Under the pieces are notes generated by a model. That model had not been told where the DNA came from. It did no database searches and saw nothing but the letters and a program-made list of their open reading frames with translations. A DNA stretch of 64,000 nt. Source: Martinezella tropici (GTDB lineage Bacteria > Pseudomonadota > Alphaproteobacteria > Rhizobiales > Rhizobiaceae). The stretch is from the NCBI RefSeq assembly GCF_003287875.1, contig NZ_QMKK01000030.1, positions 1 to 64,000 of the forward strand, read 5' to 3'. The position numbers were made by a program, and so were the translations under genes. Shown here in pieces: positions 39,766-48,857 of the stretch (position 1 is its first letter; each line of letters starts with the position of its first letter).

Positions 39766-41067
39766 TCAGGCAGTCCGCCAGGGCAGCGGCACGATCTTGC
39801 GTTCCGGCTGGAAGAGCTTGTTGACGGTATTGTCGACGATCTTCAGGTCATAGGGCCACTTGTCGCCCTTGACCCATTGCCCGCCGAAAATCGGCGAGGT
39901 CGCCACGTTCTGATGCGGTCCCTTGGCGAAATTGACTGGCCCGATCAACGTTTGCATGTTGGTGGCGACAACCGCCTCGAGATTGGCGGTGCGGTCGAGC
40001 GGGTTCTTAGAGCGCTTGAGAATGTCGATCGCCACTTCGAGGATGGCATGGCTGTAGCCGAGCGGCTGCGTCCACTGCTTCTTCTTTTCCGCTTCCCACT
40101 GGTCGGCAAGATCGCGACTCACCTGACCGGTCAGCGTCGACTTGAAGGGAAAGGCGGGGGTCCACCAGACTTCCGAAGACATGCCCTCGCCGAGCGAGCC
40201 CATGGCTTCCACGCCCGAGGCGAAGAGCAATGCAGCCGCGACCGTGATCGCCTTCGGCTTATAGCCCTGCTGGGCGCACTGGTTGACGAAGGTCTTCAGA
40301 TCGGCCGGATAGGCAATACCGCCGATGATATCGCAGTCGGCTTGCTTGAAAGCCGTGATCTGCGCCGAAAAATCGTTGGTACGCGGCTGGAAGAAGCCGG
40401 GAACGACGATCTCGAAGCCGGCTTTCTTGGTGGGGGCAGGCAGGCCATAATCCATGTTGCCCCATGTCTCACCATCGGCGTTCTGCGGAAACAGCATGCC
40501 GACCTTGCGGTTGCTGTCCAGCGTGTTCCAGAGGCCGACATAGGTGTTCAGCGCTTCGTCGAGGCCCCAGAAGAAGTGATAGGTCCATTTGAACGGCTTG
40601 TCCTTGCCTCCACGCGGGAAGATGACCGCCTGCCAAGGCGCGCCTGTCGAAATGCAGGGGCATTCGTTGAGTTCGGCCTGATCGGCAGCAGGGCTTACCG
40701 TATCGGTCGTCGAGGCCGGCAGCAGCAGGTGCACGCCTTCATTGAGAATGAGATCGCCGGCGACTTCCGCCGACTTGTTGGGGTCCGACTGACTGTCGCG
40801 GATCAGGAATTCGACATCGTAGTGGCCGGCCGCCGTCTCCAGACCATTCTTGAGCTGCGCCTTGACCTTTTCCAGAGCCCAGCCGTCGGTCTCACCGAAA
40901 AGGGCAAGAGGCCCGGTCGCCGGAGTGATGAAGCCGACCTTGATCGTGCCGGCCGATTGCGCGCGGGCAATCGTCGGCGCACCGAGCGCCGAGGCGGCAA
41001 GGCCGGCGCCTATTCCCTTCAGCACCGTACGGCGAGAAGGCATCGACAAACTGCTTTTCGATTCCAT
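39766..41067 (-). CDS. Periplasmic solute-binding protein (LivK/Peripla_BP_6 type), system 2
   Basis: 433 residues from the ATG at 41067, preceded by GGGAGG at 8 nt; the frame start 23 codons earlier has no ribosome site. A twin-arginine-like signal is visible (SRRTVLKGIGAGLAASALG, with a probable cut after ARAQS near residue 39). The mature protein begins KVGFITPATGPLALFGETD and shares CISTGAPWQ and FFWGLDEAL with the binding protein of system 1, so both probably bind chemically related ligands. It lies second in the operon, 69 bp after the SDR gene. Confidence 0.92.
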   Translation of the reverse strand: MESKSSLSMPSRRTVLKGIGAGLAASALGAPTIARAQSAGTIKVGFITPATGPLALFGETDGWALEKVKAQLKNGLETAAGHYDVEFLIRDSQSDPNKSAEVAGDLILNEGVHLLLPASTTDTVSPAADQAELNECPCISTGAPWQAVIFPRGGKDKPFKWTYHFFWGLDEALNTYVGLWNTLDSNRKVGMLFPQNADGETWGNMDYGLPAPTKKAGFEIVVPGFFQPRTNDFSAQITAFKQADCDIIGGIAYPADLKTFVNQCAQQGYKPKAITVAAALLFASGVEAMGSLGEGMSSEVWWTPAFPFKSTLTGQVSRDLADQWEAEKKKQWTQPLGYSHAILEVAIDILKRSKNPLDRTANLEAVVATNMQTLIGPVNFAKGPHQNVATSPIFGGQWVKGDKWPYDLKIVDNTVNKLFQPERKIVPLPWRTA

Positions 41068-41136
41068 TATTTTATCCTCCCTCTGAAGCTCATTCGCCGG
41101 CTGCGATTTCCTCCTCCCGCATCCGGCGAAGTTCAT

Positions 41137-41955
41137 TTATTTGATGCGGTGCATCGAACCTCCGTCGATGACAATCTGGCTGCCCGTGACGTAGGACGAG
41201 CACGGCGACGCGAGATAGAGAGCAAGCCCCTTGATGTCCTCGGGATCGCCAATCCGCCCGATCAGCGATTGCTGTTCGAAGGCCTTGCGATCCGCCGGTA
41301 TCCGCAGCCTGCCGCCGGCGATGTTGGTCATGAAGGGACCAGGCGAGATGCAATTGATGAGAATGCCGAATTGGCCCAATTCCATCGCCATCTGGCGTAC
41401 GAAATGGTCTACGCCGGCCTTGGCTGGCATGTAGGGCGTGCCGACGATCGCCTCATTGATCTGGGCAGCGATCGAGGAGGTCACGATGATACGGCCGCCT
41501 CCCGTCGCTTTCATGTGCCGGGCCGCATGCTTGACGGTTGTGTAGACCGAAGAGAGATTGACCTCGATCACCCGATCCCAGTGGTGATCGTCGAGAACAT
41601 CGATGGCGCCGCCTTGGAGCCGCTCACCTGTCGTCGACAGGAAGCCAGGCCCAGCATCGATGCCCGCATTTGCAAAGACGATGTCGATCCGTCCCTGACG
41701 CTCTGCTACCGCGTCGAAAGCCGCCGCCATGGCCGGCCGATCCGAGACATCGATCTCCAGACCGCAAACGTCAGCTCCATGTCGGGCGATTTCCGCCACG
41801 ACACGGTCGAGATTTTCGCCATCCATATCGAAGATGCAGACACGAGCACCGTTATCCGCCATCACTTCCGCATAGGCCCGCCCTATGCCGCTCGCACCGC
41901 CGGTCACGATGACCGATTTGCCGCGAACGTCGAACATATCCTGCAAGCTCGTCAT
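41137..41955 (-). CDS. Short-chain dehydrogenase/reductase (classical SDR)
   Basis: 272 residues from the ATG at 41955, which has GGGAGG just upstream; the longer frame to 42126 has no support. The nucleotide motif is VTGGASGIGRAYAE, Asp in IFDMDGE suggests NAD(H), then FANAGID. Catalytic Ser lies in VTSSIAAQ, with Tyr and Lys in YMPAKAG. The C-terminus is the usual VTGSQIVIDGG. It is first in the ten-gene operon and thus closest to the XylR-like regulator. It probably oxidises an alcohol group on the operon's aromatic substrate. Confidence 0.92.
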   Translation of the reverse strand: MTSLQDMFDVRGKSVIVTGGASGIGRAYAEVMADNGARVCIFDMDGENLDRVVAEIARHGADVCGLEIDVSDRPAMAAAFDAVAERQGRIDIVFANAGIDAGPGFLSTTGERLQGGAIDVLDDHHWDRVIEVNLSSVYTTVKHAARHMKATGGGRIIVTSSIAAQINEAIVGTPYMPAKAGVDHFVRQMAMELGQFGILINCISPGPFMTNIAGGRLRIPADRKAFEQQSLIGRIGDPEDIKGLALYLASPCSSYVTGSQIVIDGGSMHRIK

Positions 41956-42283
41956 TTTTCCTCCCGTGCCGTCGAGGATGGCATGCCCGAGCCTCGGCCC
42001 GAACTTCCTCCATTCTGCCTTGCCCTCCCCGACGCAGCAGAATTGGTTCATTAGGACGAGAAATCCCGACTGCCTGTCAAACACCGCCGACGGGCAATCA
42101 GAAGAAGTTCTGCGGGCAAACTCCAACAGATTGAAACAGAACCATATTTTTTAAGGAGCCCGCCCCCGGCTTGCGGCCCCACCAGGGCGATTGTTTGCTG
42201 AAATAATGAAATTGCTTTATGAAATCATCAAACGGCCATCCGTGAAGGATTGCCGGACCGCTTGCTGCGCGGAAGAGGTCTTG

Positions 42284-43909
42284 ATGCAGGGATTGATCGA
42301 ATCTTCTAAGATGCTGGATCGAGGCGGCAATCCGACCGTCCGGCAGCTTCTCTCCAGCCTGGTCTTCAATCCGAATGACGGAACGATCCAGCTGAATGGC
42401 GCGCGCATCGTCATGCAGCGCGCGTCCGCCCTTTCCGATCTGAGGCGCGAGCTGGTGGGCTTGCTCGGCGAGAAGGAGGCACGCATCTTCCTTTTGCGCC
42501 TGGGCTTCATGTCCGGCCGCTCGGACGCACGTTTCGTACGTGCCGGTTGGCCAAATCTTGACATAGGCGACGCCTTCACGGCCGGAACGCGGCTGCACAC
42601 CTTCAGCGGCGTGGTGCGTGTCGAAACCGTCTTCAACTCCTACGACTTCCGTAAGAAACGATTTTCTGCCGAATTCCTTTGGCGCGACAGCGTCGAAGCC
42701 GCGGAGTTCAGTAAGACGCGACTGGCATCCGAACCCGTCTGCTGGACGCAGCTTGGTTACGCCTCGGGTTATGCCAGCGAGTTCTTTGATACGCTGATCG
42801 TGTACAAGGAGATCGAATGCGCGGCGCAGGGCCACAGCCATTGCCGGGTGGTCGGAAAGCCAGCCGATGGCTGGGGCCGCAACGATCCAGAGGTAATGCT
42901 TTTCCGCGAGCGTATCGATGTTGCCGACGACATTAGCCGCGCTCCCGCCTCGCGCGGCAACGCCGCGCGCGCCACCGACACGTCCTTCTCCAGCCTCGAC
43001 AACCTCATCCTGATGCCGGTCCGCGACAGGCTCGATCGCCTGGCGGCCACCACCCTGCCCGTGCTGATAACTGGTGCGCCGGGAACGGGGCGCGGTAGTG
43101 CCGCACGCTATCTGCATCGAAGGTCTGCAGTCCCCACGGCAGATCTACGGCGCCTAGTTGGGATGCAAGTCGACCTTGCGTTTTGCGCCGAGGTCGCACG
43201 GCCGATTAAGGCAAGCCGCCGGACATCCCATTGCGAGATGATCGTCATCGACGCTGTCGAAACTATACCTCACGACGTCCAGCGCCACTTCGCCCGCGCA
43301 ATCGAGGAAGGCATCGCGACAGGCGGGCCTCGCATCGTCGCGGTCGCTGACCAGCGCTTTGCGACGGAGGAGCAAGGCTCTCTAAAAGAACTTTTTTCGG
43401 TTCTCTCGCCGATAACCGTTCGCATGCCGACATTGAGCGAAAGAGAAGGCGAGCGAGTGGCGCTGGCGCGATCGATGTTGCCGGTGCTTGCGGCTCGAAT
43501 GAACATCGAGCCTCTCCGCTTCGAAGCGGCGGCGGAGGAATTGATCGAGGCAGAACGCTGGCCAGGAAACCTGCGCCAGATGCGTAACGTACTTATCGCC
43601 GCGCTTGACACAAAGACCGCCAACACAACGATTTCCGCTGCGCAGATCGAAGCTCAGCTGACACGCTTTCCAGCCAGTTCGGAGAGCGACAGCCGCGAAC
43701 ACGGGGGAACGCCGACCGATCCCCATCAATTATTAGAATCCGAAGGATTTTCTCTCAATACTCTTGAACAGGCGCTATACACGGCGGCTATGGAACGGGC
43801 GCAGGGAAATCTTTCTGCCGCCGCTCGCATGCTTGGACTGACCCGAGCCCAGCTTGCATACCGCATAGAAAGTGGGCTGGAACGAAAACCACAGGGGAGG
43901 AAGAGCTGA
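42284..43909 (+). CDS. XylR/DmpR-like aromatic-sensing regulator with degenerate AAA+ domain
   Basis: 541 residues from the ATG at 42284, preceded by GGAAGAGG; TTG/ATG starts at 42191 and 42206 lack ribosome sites. An activator-N (XylR_N) domain begins at LVFNPNDGTIQLNG and is followed by a V4R domain (SEFFDTLIVYKEIECAAQGHSHCRV, in outline), the aromatic-ligand sensor of DmpR-like proteins. The ATPase module keeps a Walker-A-like GAPGTGRGS near residue 264. It lacks the GAFTGA sigma-54 loop altogether, and Walker B is MIVIDAVE, not a DE pair. A WPGNLRQMRNVL element and a C-terminal Fis-type helix-turn-helix (NLSAAARMLGLTRAQLAYRI) remain. Divergent from the ten-gene operon it probably controls. 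Confidence 0.88.
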   Translation: MQGLIESSKMLDRGGNPTVRQLLSSLVFNPNDGTIQLNGARIVMQRASALSDLRRELVGLLGEKEARIFLLRLGFMSGRSDARFVRAGWPNLDIGDAFTAGTRLHTFSGVVRVETVFNSYDFRKKRFSAEFLWRDSVEAAEFSKTRLASEPVCWTQLGYASGYASEFFDTLIVYKEIECAAQGHSHCRVVGKPADGWGRNDPEVMLFRERIDVADDISRAPASRGNAARATDTSFSSLDNLILMPVRDRLDRLAATTLPVLITGAPGTGRGSAARYLHRRSAVPTADLRRLVGMQVDLAFCAEVARPIKASRRTSHCEMIVIDAVETIPHDVQRHFARAIEEGIATGGPRIVAVADQRFATEEQGSLKELFSVLSPITVRMPTLSEREGERVALARSMLPVLAARMNIEPLRFEAAAEELIEAERWPGNLRQMRNVLIAALDTKTANTTISAAQIEAQLTRFPASSESDSREHGGTPTDPHQLLESEGFSLNTLEQALYTAAMERAQGNLSAAARMLGLTRAQLAYRIESGLERKPQGRKS

Positions 43910-44123
43910 TAGGATACCGGCCCGATCGCCTGAAACACAAGGTATCGAACATTTCGGACCGAGGCCCTTATACAAGATCTGGACTCGCATTTCTGTTCTT
44001 CAACCTAGAACCCGATGGGAATTACGAATCGGCAACTGGATCGATCCGGAGAATGGATTCGTCCTTCCACATAGGGCGCTTAGACAAGCGTATCATCGGC
44101 GGCCGGCGGCCATCGATTTCCTT

Positions 44124-44408
44124 CTACGCCTTCCTTCCAGCCTCGACCGGCTTACACCCTGTGGCCCACCTCCCCATGGTGCGGCGGATCGGCAGCAAGT
44201 CGATCCTGATCACGGATTTCAGCAAACCCCACGCCCCGCCAGGCGCCAATAGCATGACCCCGATGGCGGGCAGGCTGAGGATAATGGAATAGAGCGAGCC
44301 GATATTACCCATGGTCTCGCGAAGCAGGAAATAGATCGCCACGCCAATGATTGGGCCTTCGAGCGTGCCGATGCCTCCGAGAATGACGGCGAAGAGGATG
44401 ATCGCCCT
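44124..44408 (-). pseudogene. LivM-type permease C-terminal remnant
   Basis: On the minus strand a frame of about 94 codons gives VILGGIGTLEGPIIGVAIYF, then LPAIGVMLLAPGGAWGLL and LLPIRRTMG, which match the last quarter of LivM proteins (compare the VIGGIGTIEGPIVGV and MLFAPRGLWGLF segments of the intact gene at 24824). Homology stops abruptly near 44408, 22 bp from the stop of the Gfo/Idh gene, and there is no upstream half. It is a 5'-deleted relic of a third Liv-type importer, probably displaced when the neighbouring operon was inserted. The stretch 43910-44123 shows nothing else recognisable. Confidence 0.75.
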
Positions 44409-44430
44409 TGCCGCTTGCCTTGAACCCTGG

Positions 44431-45465
44431 CTAGAGGACGACGCGCTCTCCTATCGCAGCCGACCGCTTGACGGCCTCAATGACTTTCAATGTCTCCAAG
44501 CCTTCGCGGCCGCTGACTAAAGGAGCTTCCTCGCCCCGAATGACGCTGCAGAACTGACGGATCTGCAGGACAAGCGGGTCCTCGTTTTCGAATGCGGCTC
44601 TATCGCGCTCAAATGCCTCCGTCCAGCTTCGCTTTTCGGCATTGCTCCATATTTCGAGCGACGGCACGGCCAGAGATCCGTGTGTTCCGCCGATCATGTA
44701 GCAAATCTCCTGAGTTTTCGGGTAAGCGGGATTTTCTCCCGTCGTCATCTCCCAGCTCCACGGCGCCACAACGGAATCGGACACGGAAGCAGTGCCGAGA
44801 ACACCACTTTTGAACTCGATGAGGATAACAGCGGTTTCCTCGACGGCATTGCTTCGCACCGCGTTGGATTCACGGGCCTGTACGGCGCCTATATCGCCGC
44901 AAAGGAAACGGAGATTGTCGATGTCGTGAATTAGGTTGAGGAAGACTGGCCCTGCCCCGCGCTCTCGCCGCCAGGGGATGTCAAAGTACTCGTCCGGCTT
45001 GAACAGCCAGAACATCGCATTCACAATCAGGATCCGACCGAGCGTCCCGCTGTCGATGATCTCTTTTGCTTTCTGCATCATCGGATTATGCCGGCGGTGA
45101 TGTCCCGTCAGGAGCGCCACACCTTTTGCTTCAGCCATTCGCACAAGCTTCTCGCCGGCCGCGATGTCGTCCGCGATGGGCTTTTCGATCAGCGCCGGGA
45201 CGCCCGCCTCCACGGCTTCCAACCCATTTTGAACATGCACCTGGTTCGGCGTCGCGATGATGACTCCGTCGGGGCGCTCGGAATTCATCATGTCGGCAAA
45301 ACTGGGGAACCATCTGACACCAGCCTCGCCGGCGATCGCTTGGCCGACTGGCGTGGGATCCACAACTGCCGTCAGCTCTGCAGCCGGCTCTTCCAGCACG
45401 TGCCTGATGTGACGCTTGCCGATCAGCCCCGCCCCAAGAACTGCCAGCTTGACCCGGTTCGCCAT
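44431..45465 (-). CDS. Gfo/Idh/MocA-family NAD(P)-dependent dehydrogenase
   Basis: 344 residues. N-terminal Rossmann motif LAVLGAGLIGKRHIRH, then VIIATPNQVH and the catalytic-lysine motif EKPIADD; the C-terminal alpha/beta domain includes GPVFLNLIHDIDNLRFL. Family members oxidise hydroxyl groups of sugars, inositols and other polyhydroxy rings. Beside dehydroquinase and shikimate dehydrogenase, a ring-hydroxyl dehydrogenase acting on a quinate-like alicyclic acid is a fair guess but not proven. It is the last intact gene of the leftward operon, 5 bp after aroQ. Confidence 0.9.
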   Translation of the reverse strand: MANRVKLAVLGAGLIGKRHIRHVLEEPAAELTAVVDPTPVGQAIAGEAGVRWFPSFADMMNSERPDGVIIATPNQVHVQNGLEAVEAGVPALIEKPIADDIAAGEKLVRMAEAKGVALLTGHHRRHNPMMQKAKEIIDSGTLGRILIVNAMFWLFKPDEYFDIPWRRERGAGPVFLNLIHDIDNLRFLCGDIGAVQARESNAVRSNAVEETAVILIEFKSGVLGTASVSDSVVAPWSWEMTTGENPAYPKTQEICYMIGGTHGSLAVPSLEIWSNAEKRSWTEAFERDRAAFENEDPLVLQIRQFCSVIRGEEAPLVSGREGLETLKVIEAVKRSAAIGERVVL

Positions 45466-45470
45466 CGCTA

Positions 45471-45920
45471 TCAGTCCTTTTTCTCAGCCTTGAGCATGGT
45501 CGCAACTCTGCGGATGCCGAGTTGATAGCCTTCGGTGCCGAGACCAGCGATGACGCCGTCGGCCCGATGAGACACGAAGGAATGATGGCGAAAGCTCTCA
45601 CGCTTGTGGACGTTGGAGATATGGATCTCGATGACGGGACCTTCAAAGGTATTCAGTGCGTCGAGGATAGCGAGCGAAGTGTGAGTGAACGCGGCCGGGT
45701 TGATGACAATGCCAGCGCCGTCCTCGCGCGCCTGGTGGATCCAGTCGATGATCTCGTATTCGCGGTTGCTTTGATGGAAACGGATCTCGTGTCCCAGCTC
45801 CGACGCCAACTTTCGGCAGTCCGCCTCGACGTCAGCCAATGTCTCGTGCCCGTAGATATGTGGCTGGCGCTTGCCGAGGAGGTTGAGGTTTGGTCCGTTG
45901 AGAACGTAGATGAGGCTCAT
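45471..45920 (-). CDS. aroQ: Type II 3-dehydroquinate dehydratase
   Basis: 149 residues, the standard length. It begins [19 protein letters not shown] with the catalytic Tyr at residue 23; NPAAFTHTS and [17 protein letters not shown] complete the active site (His and Arg). It interconverts 3-dehydroquinate and 3-dehydroshikimate. Sitting in a GntR-controlled transport/catabolism operon, it is more likely used in the catabolic direction for quinate breakdown than for aromatic amino acid synthesis, which normally has its own copy elsewhere. Confidence 0.94.
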   Translation of the reverse strand: MSLIYVLNGPNLNLLGKRQPHIYGHETLADVEADCRKLASELGHEIRFHQSNREYEIIDWIHQAREDGAGIVINPAAFTHTSLAILDALNTFEGPVIEIHISNVHKRESFRHHSFVSHRADGVIAGLGTEGYQLGIRRVATMLKAEKKD

Positions 45921-45950
45921 TGCATTTATCCTTGTTGAGCGTTGCCGGGA

Positions 45951-46319
45951 TCAGGCGAACGCTATGTCCTGAAACGCGAAGTTTGGATCGGATTCGTAGA
46001 GATCTGCGCGAAGGCCGAGCCGGCCGGCTTCCAGTGCGGAAGCCGCTACGTCGCGCGCAGCTTCGAGCACCGATTTCAGCAGCTCTCGTTTGACCTCCAG
46101 AGGGCGGCCTGGGGCCATGCGTACGATTATCTGCACAAAGTGGTTATCGGGATGCTCGTCGCCGACGCAGGAGATGGTGGCTTCTCTGGCGAAGGTGCGA
46201 ACCACGGTTGGCTTGACCAGCCCTCCGTCGCGGACCCGGCGATGAACCGCGCGGGTTAGCTCGTCGATGGCGACGCGTTCCGCTGCGCCTCGGCTGTAGT
46301 CGATGATGATATGCGGCAT
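45951..46319 (-). CDS. Tautomerase-superfamily protein, CHMI (HpaF)-like
   Basis: 122 residues. It starts Met-Pro-His (MPHIIIDYS), giving the N-terminal catalytic Pro of the tautomerase superfamily after Met removal. Length and layout fit 5-carboxymethyl-2-hydroxymuconate isomerase, which is longer than 4-oxalocrotonate tautomerase. Such enzymes shift a double bond in a muconate-type ring-fission product, making it a substrate for an HpaH-type hydratase, and an hpaH-like gene lies in the divergent arm at 52961. It is 15 bp downstream of the shikimate dehydrogenase gene. Confidence 0.8.
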   Translation of the reverse strand: MPHIIIDYSRGAAERVAIDELTRAVHRRVRDGGLVKPTVVRTFAREATISCVGDEHPDNHFVQIIVRMAPGRPLEVKRELLKSVLEAARDVAASALEAGRLGLRADLYESDPNFAFQDIAFA

Positions 46320-46334
46320 GGAGTAATCCCCCGA

Positions 46335-47195
46335 TCACGCTGTCACTCGGCACAGCTCATCGAAATGGCGCGACATTCGTTCCGTGTCGGGTGACAGGCC
46401 TGTGAAAAGCTCGAAAGCTGCGGCCGCTTGAAACACGGTCATTCCGCCCCCTGGGAGCGTCCGGCACCCCTTCTGCTTTGCCAACGCAAGGAGCTCGGTC
46501 ATCAACGGCATATAGACGATATCGGCCACCCAGTGACGATGCCCTATCCAATCGGGGTCTATCGGAAGCCCGGGATGGCTTGGCATACCAGTGGGCGTGG
46601 CGTGGATCAGGCCATCGGCGATGGCGAGGGCGGCGCGCACGTCTCTGACCGGCCTTGCGACCTCTCCTGAAAACCTCTCGTTGACCTGATCGGCGAGCGT
46701 GGAGGCGCGGCGTTCGTCCTGATCAAAGATCGAGAGCCTTTCTATACCGAGTTTCATGGCAGCATGCGCGACCGCCACCCCAGCACCGCCGGCGCCAAGC
46801 AGAACGGCATGAGCCTTCGCGACGTCGGGCAAGCCGCGCTCGAAATTCTTGTAAAAGCCATACCAGTCGGTGTTGTGTCCGATCCGCTCGCCGTTCTGAA
46901 GCACGACCGTGTTCACGGCTCCAAGCATCTCGGCATCTTCGGACAGGCGCGTCAGGTGAGGCAGCACGGTCTGTTTGCACGGATGGGTGATGTTGGTTCC
47001 CGCAAAGCCGCGGCTTTCCAGCTCGTTCAGGAGATCCGGCAGCGCGGAAGGAGGCAATCCGCGCACTGCCAAGTCCACGAGTTCGTACTCGTAATCAAGC
47101 CCCAGGTGGCGGCCTTCCGTTTCATGGAGCGCCGGCGATTTTGACATCTGGATGTCGGCGCCGATGAGGCCGACCAGGAATTTGCTGTTGTCCAT
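46335..47195 (-). CDS. Shikimate/quinate dehydrogenase family protein
   Basis: 286 residues. Shikimate-binding serines lie in SKSPALHE (Ser18 and Ser20), the catalytic Lys is Lys74 in THPCKQTV and the Asp is Asp110 in NTDWYGF. The nucleotide motif is LLGAGGAGVAVAHA and the C-terminus has GGGMTVFQAAAAFELFTG. NTDW in place of the NTDG of biosynthetic AroE is typical of NAD-linked catabolic shikimate/quinate dehydrogenases. It would oxidise shikimate to 3-dehydroshikimate or quinate to 3-dehydroquinate. It is 12 bp after the transporter ATPase gene. Confidence 0.9.
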   Translation of the reverse strand: MDNSKFLVGLIGADIQMSKSPALHETEGRHLGLDYEYELVDLAVRGLPPSALPDLLNELESRGFAGTNITHPCKQTVLPHLTRLSEDAEMLGAVNTVVLQNGERIGHNTDWYGFYKNFERGLPDVAKAHAVLLGAGGAGVAVAHAAMKLGIERLSIFDQDERRASTLADQVNERFSGEVARPVRDVRAALAIADGLIHATPTGMPSHPGLPIDPDWIGHRHWVADIVYMPLMTELLALAKQKGCRTLPGGGMTVFQAAAAFELFTGLSPDTERMSRHFDELCRVTA

Positions 47196-47207
47196 GTCTT
47201 TGCCCGA

Positions 47208-47981
47208 TCAGTGATGCGCAAGGATTTCGCCGAGAAATGCCCTCGTCCGGTCATGCTTGGGGTTCTTGAAGAAGGTCTCGGGCTCCGCCTCCTCGATGAT
47301 CTCTCCGGAAGCCATGAAGATGACCCTGTCAGCGACTTGCCGGGCGAAACCCATTTCATGGGTCACGCAGATCATCGTCATGCCGTCTCTTGCGAGGCCG
47401 ATCATGGTGTCGAGAACCTCTTTGACCATTTCGGGATCCAAGGCGGAGGTGGGCTCGTCGAAAAGCATCGCCTTCGGCTCCATGCATAGGGCACGCGCGA
47501 TGGCGACGCGCTGCTGCTGTCCGCCGCTGAGTTGCGCCGGATATTTTTCCGCCTGATCGAGGATGCGGACGCGCTCGAGATACTTTCGCGCCAACTTCTC
47601 TGCGTCCGCCCGGCTTGCGCCCCGCACTCTCATGGGCGCAAGCGCGCAGTTTTGCAGCACGGTCATGTGCGGGAAGAGATTGAAGTTCTGGAAAACCATT
47701 CCGACTTCACGTCGAATGGCGTCGACCGCCTTGGTGGTGCCGTCCAGCAGTTGACCTTCCACCACGATCTTGCCGCCCTGAATCAATTCAAGCGCGTTGA
47801 TGCAACGGATCAAGGTGGACTTGCCCGAGCCGGACGGTCCGCAAAGGACGATCTTCTCTCCCTTGCGAACCGACAGATTGATGTTCTTCAGGGCATGGAA
47901 GGCGCCGTACCATTTCTCCACTTTATCAAGGGATATCAAGGTCGACTGATCGTTGGGGGAATTGAGCACGGCGCCCTCCAT
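47208..47981 (-). CDS. Polar-amino-acid-type ABC transporter ATP-binding protein
   Basis: 257 residues. Walker A is GPSGSGKST, the signature is [15 protein letters not shown], Walker B is [13 protein letters not shown], then [15 protein letters not shown], all characteristic of the GlnQ/HisP branch. It energises the two permeases and binding protein encoded just upstream. Genes of this transporter type more often carry amino acids, but the flanking ring-metabolism enzymes suggest an organic acid ligand. Confidence 0.94.
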   Translation of the reverse strand: MEGAVLNSPNDQSTLISLDKVEKWYGAFHALKNINLSVRKGEKIVLCGPSGSGKSTLIRCINALELIQGGKIVVEGQLLDGTTKAVDAIRREVGMVFQNFNLFPHMTVLQNCALAPMRVRGASRADAEKLARKYLERVRILDQAEKYPAQLSGGQQQRVAIARALCMEPKAMLFDEPTSALDPEMVKEVLDTMIGLARDGMTMICVTHEMGFARQVADRVIFMASGEIIEEAEPETFFKNPKHDRTRAFLGEILAHH

Positions 47982-47988
47982 TTATGCT

Positions 47989-48813
47989 TTACTTGACGGT
48001 AAACGGGATGTTGGGGATGGATTCAGGGAACTTGGGAAGATCGATTGCCATCCACTTCTTGGTGATGGCAGCGAGTTCGCCGTTGCCTTTGATCTTGTCG
48101 AGGAAGGCGTTGACCGTCTCGTTCCAGTCCTTCTCGCCGAGCCGCGTTCCCACACCGTTGTACGTCGTCAGGAAGTCGATCTTTCGTTCATACGTGCCGG
48201 CACTGGCTGCATCGAGCCTCTGCCCGTAGAACTGATTGCCGCCCACTGCCTTTACCTGTCCGGAGATCAGGGCCTGGATGGTGGCCGCGTCATCGTCGAA
48301 GCGGCGAACGGTGGCCGTCGATCCGACCGCGTCGGTTACGGCCTTGTCCTGCGAGCTGGACTTCGGCACCCCTATTTCCCAACCAGCCAGGTCGGCCGGC
48401 GATTTCACGGCGTCGGCTTTGGCGGCATAAAGCGAAATCGTGTTGGCCGCATAAGGTTTGCTATACTGGATCGACTTGGCGCGCTCTTCCGTCATTGCCA
48501 TCGTGGCGAAGAGAATATCGACCTTGCCGGTCGTCAGCGCGGGAATGCGGTTCGCTACCGCGAGCGGTTGGAACTGGACTTTCACGCCGAGCTCCTTGGC
48601 AAACAGCGTCGCCACATCGGCGTCAAAGCCGTCCTGTTTGCCGCTCGAGTTCACAAAGCCCCAAGGCGCGTTGTCGCCCTGGATGCCGACGACGAGCGTT
48701 CCCTTCGACTTGATCTCTTCGACAGATGACGCGGTCGCTGCCGCAGCGCCGACGGCGGCGAAGGTAGCGGTCGCCAGCGCTAGACCGAGAAATTTCCTAC
48801 GATTGGTACTCAT
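47989..48813 (-). CDS. Extracellular solute-binding protein family 3
   Basis: 274 residues with an N-terminal export signal containing an RRKFLG element (possible Tat) and a probable cleavage near residue 29. The mature SBP_bac_3 fold begins GTLVVGIQGDNAPWGFVN. DGFDADVATLFAKEL and TTGKVDILFATMAMTEER are standard for the family; the ligand-clamping Arg is expected in the NRIPAL or TEERAKS region. It delivers the ligand to the two permeases encoded upstream. 7 bp separate it from the ATPase gene. Confidence 0.93.
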   Translation of the reverse strand: MSTNRRKFLGLALATATFAAVGAAAATASSVEEIKSKGTLVVGIQGDNAPWGFVNSSGKQDGFDADVATLFAKELGVKVQFQPLAVANRIPALTTGKVDILFATMAMTEERAKSIQYSKPYAANTISLYAAKADAVKSPADLAGWEIGVPKSSSQDKAVTDAVGSTATVRRFDDDAATIQALISGQVKAVGGNQFYGQRLDAASAGTYERKIDFLTTYNGVGTRLGEKDWNETVNAFLDKIKGNGELAAITKKWMAIDLPKFPESIPNIPFTVK

Positions 48814-48857
48814 TGCACTTTCCTCCTCTTGTGCTGTTTACTTCTCCCGAAGCAGGC

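Noticed and set aside
39877..42054. 725-codon plus-strand open frame spanning the binding-protein and SDR genes
   Set aside because: It crosses two well-supported minus-strand genes and the gap between them, and has no recognisable domain; long antisense frames at 13351-14661 and 15842-17191 were rejected for the same reason.
41956..42283. Sigma-54 (-24/-12) promoter between the SDR operon and the XylR-like gene
   Set aside because: Only a poor GG-N10-GC match near 42185 was found on the plus strand, and none on the strand of the ten-gene operon; not strong enough to report as a site.
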